A stretch of 64,000 nt of DNA, taken from Brienomyrus brachyistius (lineage: Eukaryota; Chordata; Actinopteri; Osteoglossiformes; Mormyridae). Where the stretch lies: contig NW_026042720.1 of assembly GCF_023856365.1 (NCBI RefSeq), positions 47,493 to 111,492 of the forward strand, written 5' to 3'. The translations under genes were made by a program, and so were the position numbers. The notes under the pieces are model-generated. The model was given only the letters and a program-made list of their open reading frames with translations, made no database searches and was not told the DNA's origin. Positions 12,798 to 25,700 of this stretch are shown piece after piece. Each line of letters opens with the position of its first letter. Position 1 is the stretch's first letter.

Positions 12798-13025
12798 AGT
12801 GTCAGGCTGCTTTGTCAGTGTCAGGCTGCTTTGTCAGTGTCAGGCTGCTTTGTCAGTGTCAGGCTGCTTTGTCAGTGTCAGGCTGCTTTGTCAGTGTCAG
12901 GCTGCTTTGTCAGTGTCAGGCTGCTGCGTCAGTGTCAGGCTGCTGCGTCAGTGTCAGGCTGCTGCGTCAGTGTCAGGCTGCTGCGTCAGTGTCAGGCTGC
13001 TGCGTCAGTGTCAGGCTGCTGCGTC
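12798..13025 (+). repeat. 228-bp composite block, copy 2
   Basis: Six short 19-bp units then six GCGTCAG units, matching 10753-10980 in order and number. Equal counts suggest a recent duplication or conversion of the whole block. Confidence 0.93.
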
Positions 13026-13494
13026 AGTGTCAGGCTGCTGCTGGTTTGTCAGGCTGCTGCTGGTTTGTCAGGGTCAGGCTGCTGCTGGTTTGTCAGGGTC
13101 AGGCGGGTGCTGGTGGTTTGTCAGGCGGGTGCTGGTGGTTTGTCAGGCGGGTGCTGGTTTGTCAGGCTGGTGCTGGTTTGTCAGGCTGGTGCTGGTTTGT
13201 CAGGCTGGTGCTGGTTTGTCAGGCTGGTGCTGCTTTGTCAGGCTGGTGCTGCTTTGTCAGGGTGCTGCTTGTTTGTCAGTGTCAGGCTGCTGGTTTGTCA
13301 GTGTCAGGCTGCTGGTTTGTCAGTGTCAGGCTGCTGCTTTGTCAGGGTGCTGGTTTGTCAGGGTCAGGCTGCTGCTTTGTCAGTGTCAGGCTGCTGCTTT
13401 GTCAGGGTCAGGCTGCTGCTTTGTCAGTGTCAGGCTGCTGCTGCTTTGTCAGTGTCAGGCTGCTGCTGGTTTGTCAGGCTGCTGCTGGTTTGTC

Positions 13495-13702
13495 AGGCTG
13501 CTGCTTTGTCAGGCTGCTGCTTTGTCAGGCTGCTGCTTTGTCAGGCTGCTGCTTTGTCAGGCTGCTGCTTTGTCAGGCTGCTGCTTTGTCAGGCTGCTGC
13601 TTTGTCAGGCTGCTGCTTTGTCAGGCTGCTGCTTTGTCAGGCTGCTGCTTTGTCAGGCTGCTGCTTTGTCAGGCTGCTGCTTTGTCAGGCTGCTGCTTTG
13701 TC
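13495..13702 (+). repeat. Block of thirteen 16-bp units
   Basis: Thirteen units with the GCTGCTGC tail and no hexamer in exact register, then a switch to the GCTGCTGCTTG tail at 13703. Confidence 0.93.
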
Positions 13703-16700
13703 AGGCTGCTGCTTGTTTGTCAGGCTGCTGCTTGTTTGTCAGGCTGCTGCTTGTTTGTCAGGCTGCTGCTTGTTTGTCAGGCTGCTGCTTGTTTGTCAGG
13801 GTGCTGCTGCTTGTTTGTCAGGGTGCTGCTGCTTGTTTGTCAGGGTGCTGCTGGTTTGTCAGGGTGCTGCTGGTTTGTCAGGGTGCTGCTGGTTTGTCAG
13901 TGTCAGGCTGCTGGTTTGTCAGTGTCAGGCTGCTGCTTTGTCAGGGTGCTGGTTTGTCAGGGTCAGGCTGCTGCTTTGTCAGGCTGCTGGTTTGTCAGGG
14001 TCAGGCTGCTGCTTTGTCAGTGTCAGGCTGCTGCTTTGTCAGTGTCAGGCTGCTGCTGGTTTGTCAGTGTCAGGCTGCTGCTGGTTTGTCAGGCTGCTGC
14101 TGCTTTGTCAGGGTGCTGCTTTGTCAGGGTGCTGCTTTGTCAGGGTGCTGCTTTGTCAGGCTGCTGCTTTGTCAGGGTCAGGCTGCTGCTTTGTCAGGGT
14201 CAGGCTGCTGCTTTGTCAGTGTCAGGCTGCTGCTTTGTCAGGGTGCTGGTTTGTCAGGGTCAGGCTGCTGCTTTGTCAGGGTGCTGCTGGTTTGTCAGTG
14301 TCAGGGTGCTGCTGGTTTGTCAGTGTCAGGCTGCTGCTGGTTTGTCAGTGTCAGGCTGCTGCTGGTTTGTCAGTGTCAGGCTGCTGCTGCTTTGTCAGTG
14401 TCAGGCTGCTGCTGCTTTGTCAGGGTGCTGCTTTGTCAGGGTGCTGCTTTGTCAGGGTGCTTTGTCAGTGTCAGGCTGCTGCTGGTTTGTCAGGCTGCTG
14501 CTGGTTTGTCAGGCTGCTGCTGGTTTGTCAGGCTGCTGCTGGTTTGTCAGGCTGCTGCTGGTTTGTCAGGCTGCTGCTGGTTTGTCAGGCTGCTGCTGGT
14601 TTGTCAGGCTGCTGCTGGTTTGTCAGGCTGCTGCTGGTTTGTCAGTGTCAGGCTGCTGCTGGTTTGTCAGGGTGCTGCTTGTTTGTCAGGGTGCTGCTGG
14701 TTTGTCAGGGTGCTGCTGGTTTGTCAGGCTGCTGCTGGTTTGTCAGGCTGCTGCTGGTTTGTCAGGCTGCTGCTGCTTTGTCAGGGTGCTGCTTTGTCAG
14801 GGTGCTGCTTTGTCAGGGTGCTGCTTTGTCAGGCTGCTGCTTTGTCAGGCTGCTGCTTTGTCAGGCTGCTGCTTTGTCAGGGTCAGGCTGCTGCTTTGTC
14901 AGGGTCAGGCTGCTGCTTTGTCAGTGTCAGGCTGCTGCTTTGTCAGGGTGCTGGTTTGTCAGGGTCAGGCTGCTGCTTTGTCAGGGTGCTGGTTTGTCAG
15001 GCTGCTGCTGGTTTGTCAGTGTCAGGCTGCTGCTGGTTTGTCAGTGTCAGGCTGCTGCTGGTTTGTCAGTGTCAGGCTGCTGCTGCTTTGTCAGTGTCAG
15101 GCTGCTGCTGCTTTGTCAGGGTGCTGCTTTGTCAGGGTGCTGCTTGTTTGTCAGGGTGCTGCTTGTTTGTCAGGGTGCTGCTTGTTTGTCAGGGTGCTGC
15201 TTGTTTGTCAGGGTGCTGCTGGTTTGTCAGGGTGCTGCTGGTTTGTCAGGGTGCTGCTGGTTTGTCAGGGTGCTGCTGGTTTGTCAGGGTGCTGCTGGTT
15301 TGTCAGGGTGCTGCTGGTTTGTCAGGCTGCTGCTGGTTTGTCAGGCTGGTGCTGCTGGTTTGTCAGGGTCAGGCTGGTGCTGCTTTGTCAGTGTCAGGCT
15401 GCTGCTGGTTTGTCAGTGTCAGGGTGCTGCTGGTTTGTCAGTGTCAGGGTGCTGCTTGTTTGTCAGGGTGCTGCTTGTTTGTCAGGGTGCTGCTTGTTTG
15501 TCAGGGTGCTGCTTGTTTGTCAGGGTGCTGCTTGTTTGTCAGGGTGCTGCTTGTTTGTCAGGGTGCTGCTGGTTTGTCAGGGTGCTGCTGGTTTGTCAGG
15601 GTGCTGCTGGTTTGTCAGGGTGCTGCTGGTTTGTCAGGCTGCTGCTGGTTTGTCAGGCTGCTGCTGGTTTGTCAGGCTGCTGCTGGTTTGTCAGGCTGCT
15701 GCTGGTTTGTCAGGCTGCTGCTGGTTTGTCAGGCTGCTGCTGGTTTGTCAGGCTGCTGCTGGTTTGTCAGGGTCAGGCTGCTGCTGGTTTGTCAGGGTCA
15801 GGCTGGTGCTGGTTTGTCAGGCTGGTGCTGGTTTGTCAGGCTGGTGCTGGTTTGTCAGGCTGGTGCTGGTTTGTCAGTGTCAGGCTGCTGCTGCTTTGTC
15901 AGGCTGCTGCTGCTTTGTCAGGGTGCTGCTTGTTTGTCAGTGTCAGGCTGCTGGTTTGTCAGGGTGCTGCTTGTTTGTCAGGGTGCTGCTTGTTTGTCAG
16001 GCTGCTGGTTTGTCAGGCTGCTGCTTTGTCAGGCTGCTGCTTTGTCAGGCTGCTGCTTTGTCAGGCTGCTGCTTTGTCAGGCTGCTGCTTTGTCAGGCTG
16101 CTGCTTTGTCAGGCTGCTGCTTTGTCAGGCTGCTGCTTTGTCAGGCTGCTGCTTTGTCAGGCTGCTGGTTTGTCAGGCTGCTGCTTTGTCAGTGTCAGGC
16201 TGCTGCTTTGTCAGTGTCAGGCTGCTGCTTTGTCAGTGTCAGGCTGCTGCTTTGTCAGGGTCAGGCTGCTGCTTTGTCAGGGTCAGGCTGCTGCTGCTTT
16301 GTCAGTGTCAGGCTGCTGCTGCTTTGTCAGTGTCAGGCTGCTGCTGCTTTGTCAGTGTCAGGCTGCTGCTGCTTTGTCAGTGTCAGGCTGCTGCTGCTTT
16401 GTCAGTGTCAGGCTGCTGCTGCTTTGTCAGTGTCAGGCTGCTGCTGCTTTGTCAGTGTCAGGCTGCTGCTGCTTTGTCAGTGTCAGGCTGCTGCTGCTTT
16501 GTCAGTGTCAGGGTGCTGCTTTGTCAGTGTCAGGGTGCTGCTTTGTCAGTGTCAGGGTGCTGCTTTGTCAGTGTCAGGGTGCTGCTTTGTCAGTGTCAGG
16601 GTGCTGCTTTGTCAGTGTCAGGGTGCTGCTGGTTTGTCAGGGTGCTGCTTGTTTGTCAGGGTGCTGCTTGTTTGTCAGGCTGCTGCTTGTTTGTCAGGGT

Positions 16701-18075
16701 GCTGCTTGTTTGTCAGGGGGCTGCTTGTTTGTCAGGGGGCTGCTGGTTTGTCAGGCTGCTGGTTTGTCAGGCTGCTGGTTTGTCAGGCTGCTGGTTTGTC
16801 AGGCTGCTGGTTTGTCAGGCTGCTGGTTTGTCAGTGTCAGGGTGCTGGTTTGTCAGGGTCAGGCTGCTGCTTTGTCAGGGTGCTGGTTTGTCAGGGTCAG
16901 GCTGCTGCTTTGTCAGTGTCAGGCTGCTGCTTTGTCAGGGTCAGGCTGCTGCTTTGTCAGTGTCAGGCTGCTGCTGGTTTGTCAGTGTCAGGCTGCTGCT
17001 GGTTTGTCAGTGTCAGGCTGCTGCTGCTTTGTCAGGGTGCTGCTTTGTCAGGGTGCTGCTTTGTCAGGCTGCTGCTTTGTCAGGGTCAGGCTGCTGCTTT
17101 GTCAGGGTCAGGCTGCTGCTTTGTCAGGGTCAGGCTGCTGCTTTGTCAGGGTCAGGCTGCTGCTTTGTCAGTGTCAGGCTGCTGCTTTGTCAGGGTGCTG
17201 GTTTGTCAGGGTCAGGCTGCTGGTTTGTCAGTGTCAGGCTGCTGCTGGTTTGTCAGTGTCAGGCTGCTGCTGGTTTGTCAGTGTCAGGCTGCTGCTGGTT
17301 TGTCAGTGTCAGGCTGCTGCTGGTTTGTCAGTGTCAGGCTGCTGCTGGTTTGTCAGTGTCAGGCTGCTGCTGGTTTGTCAGTGTCAGGCTGCTGCTGGTT
17401 TGTCAGTGTCAGGCTGCTGCTGCTTTGTCAGGGTGCTGCTTTGTCAGGGTGCTTTGTCAGTGTCAGGCTGCTGCTGGTTTGTCAGGCTGCTGCTGGTTTG
17501 TCAGGCTGCTGCTGGTTTGTCAGGGTGCTGCTGGTTTGTCAGGGTGCTGCTGGTTTGTCAGGCTGCTGCTGGTTTGTCAGGCTGCTGCTGGTTTGTCAGG
17601 CTGCTGCTGGTTTGTCAGGGTGCTGCTTGTTTGTCAGGGTGCTGCTTGTTTGTCAGGGTGCTGCTTGTTTGTCAGGGTGCTGCTTGTTTGTCAGGGTGCT
17701 GCTGGTTTGTCAGGGTGCTGCTGGTTTGTCAGGGTGCTGCTGGTTTGTCAGGGTGCTGCTGGTTTGTCAGGGTGCTGCTGGTTTGTCAGGCTGCTGCTGG
17801 TTTGTCAGGGTCAGGCTGCTGCTGGTTTGTCAGGGTCAGGCTGCTGCTGGTTTGTCAGGGTCAGGCTTCTGCTGGTTTGTCAGGGTCAGGCTGCTGCTGG
17901 TTTGTCAGGGTCAGGCTGCTGCTGGTTTGTCAGGGTCAGGCTGCTGCTGGTTTGTCAGGGTCAGGCTGCTGCTGGTTTGTCAGGGTCAGGCTGCTGCTGG
18001 TTTGTCAGGGTCAGGCTGCTGCTGGTTTGTCAGTGTCAGGCTGCTGCTGGTTTGTCAGTGTCAGGCTGCTGCTGC

Positions 18076-18420
18076 TTTGTCTGTCAGTGTCAGGCTGCTG
18101 CTGCTTTGTCTGTCAGTGTCAGGCTGCTGCTGCTTTGTCTGTCAGTGTCAGGCTGCTGCTGCTTTGTCTGTCAGTGTCAGGCTGCTGCTGCTTTGTCTGT
18201 CAGTGTCAGGCTGCTGCTGCTTTGTCTGTCAGTGTCAGGCTGCTGCTGCTTTGTCTGTCAGTGTCAGGCTGCTGCTGCTTTGTCTGTCAGTGTCAGGCTG
18301 CTGCTGCTTTGTCTGTCAGTGTCAGGCTGCTGCTGCTTTGTCTGTCAGTGTCAGGCTGCTGCTGCTTTGTCTGTCAGTGTCAGGCTGCTGCTGCTTTGTC
18401 TGTCAGTGTCAGGCTGCTGC
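18076..18420 (+). repeat. Block of twelve 29-bp units carrying an extra TGTC (anchor TTTGTCTGTCAG)
   Basis: Twelve units start with TTTGTCTGTCAG, a 4-bp expansion of the anchor, followed by TGTCAG and a CTG tail. The period is 29 bp, the last unit being shorter. This is the only common unit whose length is 2, not 1, modulo 3. It occurs again only at 49258-49808, about 31 kb away. Confidence 0.95.
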
Positions 18421-19167
18421 TTTGTCAGTGTCAGGCTGCTGGTTTGTCAGTGTCAGGCTGCTGCTGGTTTGTCAGGCTGCTGCTGGTTTGTCAGGCTGCT
18501 GCTGGTTTGTCAGGGTGCTGCTGGTTTGTCAGGGTGCTGCTGGTTTGTCAGGGTGCTGCTGGTTTGTCAGGGTGCTGCTGGTTTGTCAGTGTCAGGGTGC
18601 TGCTGGTTTGTCAGTGTCAGGGTGCTGCTTTGTCAGTGTCAGGCTGCTGCTGGTTTGTCAGGCTGCTGCTGGTTTGTCAGGCTGCTGCTGGTTTGTCAGT
18701 GTCAGGCTGCTGCTGGTTTGTCAGGCTGCTGCTTGTTTGTCAGGGTGCTGCTTGTTTGTCAGGCTGCTGCTGGTTTGTCAGGCTGCTGCTGGTTTGTCAG
18801 GCTGCTGCTGGTTTGTCAGGCTGCTGCTGGTTTGTCAGGCTGCTGCTGGTTTGTCAGGCTGCTGCTGGTTTGTCAGGCTGCTGCTGGTTTGTCAGGCTGC
18901 TGCTGGTTTGTCAGTGTCAGGCTGCTGCTGGTTTGTCAGTGTCAGGCTGCTGCTGGTTTGTCAGTGTCAGGCTGCTGCTTGTTTGTCAGGGTGCTGCTTG
19001 TTTGTCAGGGTGCTGCTTGTTTGTCAGGGTGCTGCTGGTTTGTCAGGGTGCTGCTGGTTTGTCAGGGTGCTGCTGGTTTGTCAGGGTGCTGCTGGTTTGT
19101 CAGGGTGCTGCTGGTTTGTCAGGGTGCTGCTGGTTTGTCAGTGTCAGGCTGATGCTGCTGGTTTGTC

Positions 19168-20475
19168 AGTGTCAGGCTGGTGCTGCTTTGTCAGTGTCAG
19201 GCTGGTGCTGCTTTGTCAGTGTCAGGCTGGTGCTGCTTTGTCAGTGTCAGGCTGGTGCTGCTTTGTCAGTGTCAGGCTGCTGCTGGTTTGTCAGGGTGCT
19301 GCTTTGTCAGTGTCAGGGTGCTGCTTTGTCAGTGTCAGGGTGCTGCTTTGTCAGTGTCAGGGTGCTGCTTTGTCAGTGTCAGGGTGCTGCTTTGTCAGTG
19401 TCAGGGTGCTGCTTTGTCAGTGTCAGGGTGCTGGTTTGTCAGGGTGCTGGTTTGTCAGGGTGCTGGTTTGTCAGGGTGCTGGTTTGTCAGGCTGCTGGTT
19501 TGTCAGGCTGCTGGTTTGTCAGGCTGCTGCTGGTTTGTCAGGCTGCTGCTGGTTTGTCAGGCTGCTGCTGGTTTGTCAGTGTCAGGCTGCTGCTGGTTTG
19601 TCAGTGTCAGGCTGCTGCTTGTTTGTCAGGGTGCTGCTTGTTTGTCAGGGTGCTGCTTGTTTGTCAGGGTGCTGCTGGTTTGTCAGGGTGCTGCTGGTTT
19701 GTCAGGGTGCTGCTGGTTTGTCAGGGTGCTGCTGGTTTGTCAGGCTGCTGCTGGTTTGTCAGGCTGCTGCTGGTTTGTCAGGCTGCTGCTGGTTTGTCAG
19801 GGTGCTGCTTGTTTGTCAGGGTGCTGCTTGTTTGTCAGGGTGCTGCTTGTTTGTCAGGGTGCTGCTTGTTTGTCAGGGTGCTGCTGGTTTGTCAGGGTGC
19901 TGCTGGTTTGTCAGGGTGCTGCTGGTTTGTCAGGGTGCTGCTGGTTTGTCAGGGTGCTGCTGGTTTGTCAGGGTGCTGCTGGTTTGTCAGGGTGCTGCTG
20001 GTTTGTCAGGGTGCTGCTGGTTTGTCAGGGTGCTGCTGGTTTGTCAGGGTGCTGCTGCTTTGTCAGTGTCAGGCTGGTGCTGCTTTGTCAGTGTCAGGCT
20101 GGTGCTGCTTTGTCAGTGTCAGGCTGGTGCTGCTTTGTCAGTGTCAGGCTGGTGCTGCTTTGTCAGTGTCAGGCTGGTGCTGCTTTGTCAGTGTCAGGCT
20201 GGTGCTGCTTTGTCAGTGTCAGGCTGGTGCTGCTTTGTCAGTGTCAGGCTGCTGCTGGTTTGTCAGGGTGCTGCTTTGTCAGTGTCAGGGTGCTGCTTTG
20301 TCAGTGTCAGGGTGCTGCTTTGTCAGTGTCAGGGTGCTGCTTTGTCAGTGTCAGGGTGCTGCTTTGTCAGTGTCAGGGTGCTGGTTTGTCAGGGTGCTGG
20401 TTTGTCAGGGTGCTGGTTTGTCAGGGTGCTGGTTTGTCAGGGTGCTGGTTTGTCAGGCTGCTGGTTTGTCAGGCT
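19168..20475 (+). repeat. About 0.9-kb higher-order repeat in two copies
   Basis: Four 25-bp units with tail GCTGGTGCTGC (19168-19267) are followed by one GCTGCTGCTGG unit, then a run with GGTGCTGC and GGTGCTGG tails. The same succession restarts at 20065 with seven copies of the first unit (20065-20239). Both copies are preceded by runs of GGTGCTGCTGG units. The single stop-creating change of the array (TGA at 19150-19152, where GGTGCTG reads GATGCTG) sits just upstream of copy 1. Confidence 0.85.
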
Positions 20476-22350
20476 GCTGCTGGTTTGTCAGTGTCAGGCT
20501 GCTGCTGGTTTGTCAGTGTCAGGCTGCTGCTGGTTTGTCAGTGTCAGGCTGCTGCTGGTTTGTCAGGCTGCTGCTGGTTTGTCAGGGTGCTGCTGGTTTG
20601 TCAGGGTGCTGCTGGTTTGTCAGGGTGCTGCTGGTTTGTCAGGGTGCTGCTGCTTTGTCAGGGTGCTGCTGCTTTGTCAGGGTGCTGCTGCTTTGTCAGG
20701 GTGCTGCTGCTTTGTCAGGGTGCTGCTGCTTTGTCAGGGTGCTGCTGCTTTGTCAGTGTCAGGCTGCTGCTGCTTTGTCAGTGTCAGGCTGCTGCTGGTT
20801 TGTCAGTGTCAGGCTGCTGCTGGTTTGTCAGTGTCAGGCTGCTGCTGGTTTGTCAGTGTCAGGCTGCTGGTTTGTCAGTGTCAGGCTGCTTGTTTGTCAG
20901 TGTCAGGCTGCTGCTTTGTCAGTGTCAGGCTGCTGCTTTGTCAGTGTCAGGCTGCTGCTGGTTTGTCAGTGTCAGGCTGCTGCTGGTTTGTCAGTGTCAG
21001 GCTGCTGCTGGTTTGTCAGTGTCAGGCTGCTGCTGGTTTGTCAGTGTCAGGCTGCTGCTGGTTTGTCAGTGTCAGGCTGCTGCTGGTTTGTCAGTGTCAG
21101 GCTGCTGCTGGTTTGTCAGTGTCAGGCTGCTGCTGGTTTGTCAGGCTGCTGCTGGTTTGTCAGGCTGCTGCTGGTTTGTCAGGCTGCTGCTGGTTTGTCA
21201 GGCTGCTGCTGGTTTGTCAGGCTGCTGCTGGTTTGTCAGGCTGCTGCTGGTTTGTCAGGCTGCTGCTGGTTTGTCAGGGTGCTGCTTGTTTGTCAGGGTG
21301 CTGCTGGTTTGTCAGGCTGCTGCTGGTTTGTCAGGCTGCTGCTGGTTTGTCAGGCTGCTGCTGGTTTGTCAGGCTGCTGCTGGTTTGTCAGGCTGCTGCT
21401 GGTTTGTCAGGCTGCTGCTGGTTTGTCAGGCTGCTGCTGGTTTGTCAGGCTGCTGCTGGTTTGTCAGGCTGCTGCTTGTTTGTCAGGCTGCTGCTTGTTT
21501 GTCAGGGTGCTGCTTGTTTGTCGTGGTGCTGCTGGTTTGTCGTGGTGCTGCTGGTTTGTCGTGGTGCTGCTGGTTTGTCGTGCTGCTGCTTTGTCAGGCT
21601 GCTGCTTTGTCAGGCTGCTGCTTTGTCAGGCTGCTGCTTTGTCAGTGTCAGGCTGCTGCTTTGTCAGTGTCAGGCTGCTGCTTTGTCAGGGTGCTGGTTT
21701 GTCAGGGTCAGGCTGCTGCTTTGTCAGGGTGCTGGTTTGTCAGGGTCAGGCTGCTGCTTTGTCAGGCTGCTGCTTTGTCAGTGTCAGGCTGCTGCTTTGT
21801 CAGGGTCAGGCTGCTGCTTTGTCAGGGTCAGGCTGCTGCTTTGTCAGTGTCAGGCTGCTGCTGGTTTGTCAGTGTCAGGGTGCTGCTGCTTTGTCAGGGT
21901 GCTGCTGCTTTGTCAGGGTGCTGCTTTGTCAGGGTGCTGCTTTGTCAGGGTCAGGCTGCTGCTTTGTCAGGCTGCTGCTTTGTCAGGCTGCTGCTTTGTC
22001 AGGGTCAGGCTGCTGCTTTGTCAGTGTCAGGCTGCTGCTGGTTTGTCAGTGTCAGGCTGCTGCTGCTTTGTCAGGGTGCTGGTTTGTCAGGGTGCTGCTG
22101 GTTTGTCAGGGTGCTGCTGGTTTGTCAGGCTGCTGCTGGTTTGTCAGGCTGCTGCTGGTTTGTCAGGCTGCTGCTGGTTTGTCAGGCTGCTGCTGGTTTG
22201 TCAGGCTGGTGCTGGTTTGTCAGGCTGCTGCTGGTTTGTCAGTGTCAGGCTGCTGGTTTGTCAGTGTCAGGCTGCTGGTTTGTCAGTGTCAGGCTGCTGC
22301 TTTGTCAGTGTCAGGCTGCTGCTTTGTCAGTGTCAGGCTGCTGCTTTGTC

Positions 22351-22775
22351 AGTGTCAGGCTGCTGCTGCTTTGTCAGTGTCAGGCTGCTGCTGCTTTGTC
22401 AGTGTCAGGCTGCTGCTGCTTTGTCAGTGTCAGGCTGCTGCTGCTTTGTCAGTGTCAGGCTGCTGCTGCTTCGTCAGTGTCAGGCTGCTGCTGCTTCGTC
22501 AGTGTCAGGCTGCTGCTGCTTTGTCAGTGTCAGGCTGCTGCTGCTTTGTCAGTGTCAGGCTGCTGCTGCTTTGTCAGTGTCAGGCTGCTGCTGCTTTGTC
22601 AGTGTCAGGCTGCTGCTGCTTTGTCAGTGTCAGGCTGCTGCTGCTTTGTCAGTGTCAGGCTGCTGCTGCTTTGTCAGTGTCAGGCTGCTGCTGCTTTGTC
22701 AGTGTCAGGCTGCTGCTGCTTTGTCAGTGTCAGGCTGCTGCTGCTTTGTCAGTGTCAGGCTGCTGCTGCTTTGTC
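22351..22775 (+). repeat. Block of seventeen 25-bp units with an adjacent pair of TTCGTCAG anchors
   Basis: Uniform 25-bp units with TGTCAG and GCTGCTGCTGC. Two neighbouring units (anchors near 22470 and 22495) share the same T-to-C change, giving TTCGTCAG. This shows local copying of a single mutated unit. Confidence 0.92.
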
Positions 22776-25700
22776 AGTGTCAGGCTGCTGCTGGTTTGTC
22801 AGTGTCAGGCTGCTGCTGGTTTGTCAGTGTCAGGCTGCTGCTGGTTTGTCAGTGTCGTGCTGCTTGTTTGTCAGTGTCGTGCTGCTTGTTTGTCAGTGTC
22901 GTGCTGCTGGTTTGTCAGTGTCGTGCTGCTGGTTTGTCAGGGTCGGGCTGCTGGTTTGTCAGGGTCGGGCTGCTGGTTTGTCAGGCTGCTGCTGGTTTGT
23001 CAGGCTGCTGCTGGTTTGTCAGGCTGCTGCTGGTTTGTCAGGCTGCTGCTGGTTTGTCAGGGTCAGGCTGCTGCTGGTTTGTCAGGGTCAGGCTGCTGCT
23101 GGTTTGTCAGGCTGGTGCTGGTTTGTCAGGCTGGTGCTGGTTTGTCAGGGTCAGGCTGGTGCTGGTTTGTCAGGGTCAGGCTGCTGCTTTGTCAGGGTCA
23201 GGCTGCTGCTTTGTCAGGCTGCTGCTGGTTTGTCAGGCTGCTGCTGCTTTGTCAGTGTCAGGCTGCTGCTGCTTTGTCAGTGTCAGGCTGCTGCTGCTTT
23301 GTCAGTGTCAGGCTGCTGCTGCTTTGTCAGGCTGCTGCTGCTTTGTCAGGCTGCTGCTGCTTTGTCAGGCTGGTGCTGCTTTGTCAGTGTGGTGCTGCTT
23401 TGTCAGTGTCAGGCTGCTGCTGCTTTGTCAGTGTCAGGCTGCTGCTGCTTTGTCAGTGTCAGGCTGCTGCTGCTTTGTCAGTGTCAGGCTGCTGCTGCTT
23501 TGTCAGGCTGCTGCTGGTTTGTCAGGCTGCTGCTGGTTTGTCAGGCTGCTGCTTGTTTGTCAGTGTCGTGCTGCTTGTTTGTCAGTGTCGTGCTGCTTGT
23601 TTGTCAGTGTCGTGCTGCTTGTTTGTCAGTGTCAGGCTGCTGGTTTGTCAGTGTCAGGCTGCTGCTGGTTTGTCAGTGTCAGGCTGCTGCTGGTTTGTCA
23701 GGCTGCTGCTGGTTTGTCAGGCTGCTGCTGGTTTGTCAGGCTGCTGCTGGTTTGTCAGGCTGCTGCTGGTTTGTCAGGCTGCTGCTGGTTTGTCAGGCTG
23801 CTGCTGGTTTGTCAGGCTGCTGCTGGTTTGTCAGGCTGCTGCTGGTTTGTCAGGCTGCTGCTGGTTTGTCAGGCTGCTGGTTTGTCAGGCTGCTGCTGGT
23901 TTGTCAGGCTGCTGCTGGTTTGTCAGGGTCAGGCGGGTGCTGGTTTGTCAGGCTGGTGCTGGTTTGTCAGGGTCAGGCTGCTGCTGCTTTGTCAGGGTCA
24001 GGCTGCTGCTGGTTTGTCAGGGTGCTGCTGGTTTGTCAGGCTGCTGCTGGTTTGTCAGGCTGCTGCTGGTTTGTCAGGCTGCTGCTGCTTTGTCAGGGTG
24101 CTGCTGCTTTGTCAGGGTGCTGCTGCTTTGTCAGGGTGCTGCTGCTTTGTCAGGGTGCTGCTGCTTTGTCAGGGTGCTGCTGCTTTGTCAGGGTGCTGCT
24201 TTGTCAGGCTGCTGCTTTGTCAGGGTGCTGCTTTGTCAGGCTGCTGCTGGTTTGTCAGGCTGCTGCTGGTTTGTCAGGCTGCTGCTGGTTTGTCAGGCTG
24301 CTGCTGGTTTGTCAGGCTGCTGCTGGTTTGTCAGGCTGCTGCTGGTTTGTCAGGCTGGTGCTGGTTTGTCAGGCTGCTGCTTGTTTGTCAGGCTGGTGCT
24401 GGTTTGTCAGGCTGGTGCTGGTTTGTCAGGCTGGTGCTGGTTTGTCAGGCTGGTGCTGGTTTGTCAGGCTGGTGCTGGTTTGTCAGGCTGGTGCTGGTTT
24501 GTCAGGCTGGTGCTGGTTTGTCAGGGTCAGGCTGCTGCTTTGTCAGGGTCAGGCTGCTGCTTTGTCAGGGTCAGGCTGCTGCTTTGTCAGGGTGCTGCTG
24601 CTTTGTCAGGGTGCTGCTGCTTTGTCAGGGTGCTGCTTTGTCAGGCTGCTGCTGCTTTGTCAGGCTGCTGCTGCTTTGTCAGTGTCAGGCTGCTGCTGCT
24701 TTGTCAGTGTCAGGCTGCTGCTGCTTTGTCAGTGTCAGGCTGCTGCTGCTTTGTCAGGCTGCTGCTGCTTTGTCAGGCTGCTGCTGGTTTGTCAGGCTGC
24801 TGCTGGTTTGTCAGGCTGCTGGTTTGTCAGGCTGCTGGTTTGTCAGTGTCAGGCTGCTGGTTTGTCAGTGTCAGGCTGCTGCTTTGTCAGTGTCAGGCTG
24901 CTGCTTTGTCAGTGTCAGGCTGCTGCTTTGTCAGTGTCAGGCTGCTGCTTTGTCAGTGTCAGGCTGCTGCTTTGTCAGTGTCAGGCTGCTGCTTTGTCAG
25001 TGTCAGGCTGCTGCTTTGTCAGGGTCAGGCTGCTGCTTTGTCAGGGTCAGGCTGCTGCTTTGTCAGGGTCAGGCTGCTGCTGCTTTGTCAGGGTCAGGCT
25101 GCTGCTGCTTTGTCAGGGTCAGGCTGCTGCTGGTTTGTCAGGGTCAGGCTGCTGCTGGTTTGTCAGGGTCAGGCTGCTGCTGGTTTGTCAGTGTCAGGCT
25201 GCTGCTGGTTTGTCAGTGTCAGGCTGCTGCTGGTTTGTCAGTGTCAGGCTGCTGCTGGTTTGTCAGTGTCAGGCTGCTGCTGGTTTGTCAGTGTCAGGCT
25301 GCTGCTGGTTTGTCAGGCTGCTGCTGGTTTGTCAGGCTGCTGCTGGTTTGTCAGGCTGCTGCTGGTTTGTCAGGCTGCTGCTGGTTTGTCAGGCTGCTGC
25401 TGGTTTGTCAGGCTGCTGCTGGTTTGTCAGGCTGCTGCTGGTTTGTCAGGCTGCTGCTGGTTTGTCAGGCTGCTGCTGGTTTGTCAGGCTGCTGCTGCTT
25501 TGTCAGTGTCAGGCTGCTGCTGCTTTGTCAGTGTCAGGCTGCTGCTGCTTTGTCAGTGTCAGGCTGCTGCTGCTTTGTCAGGCTGCTGCTGCTTTGTCAG
25601 GCTGCTGCTGGTTTGTCAGGCTGCTGCTGGTTTGTCAGGCTGCTGGTTTGTCAGTGTCAGGCTGCTGCTTTGTCAGTGTCAGGCTGCTGCTTTGTCAGTG

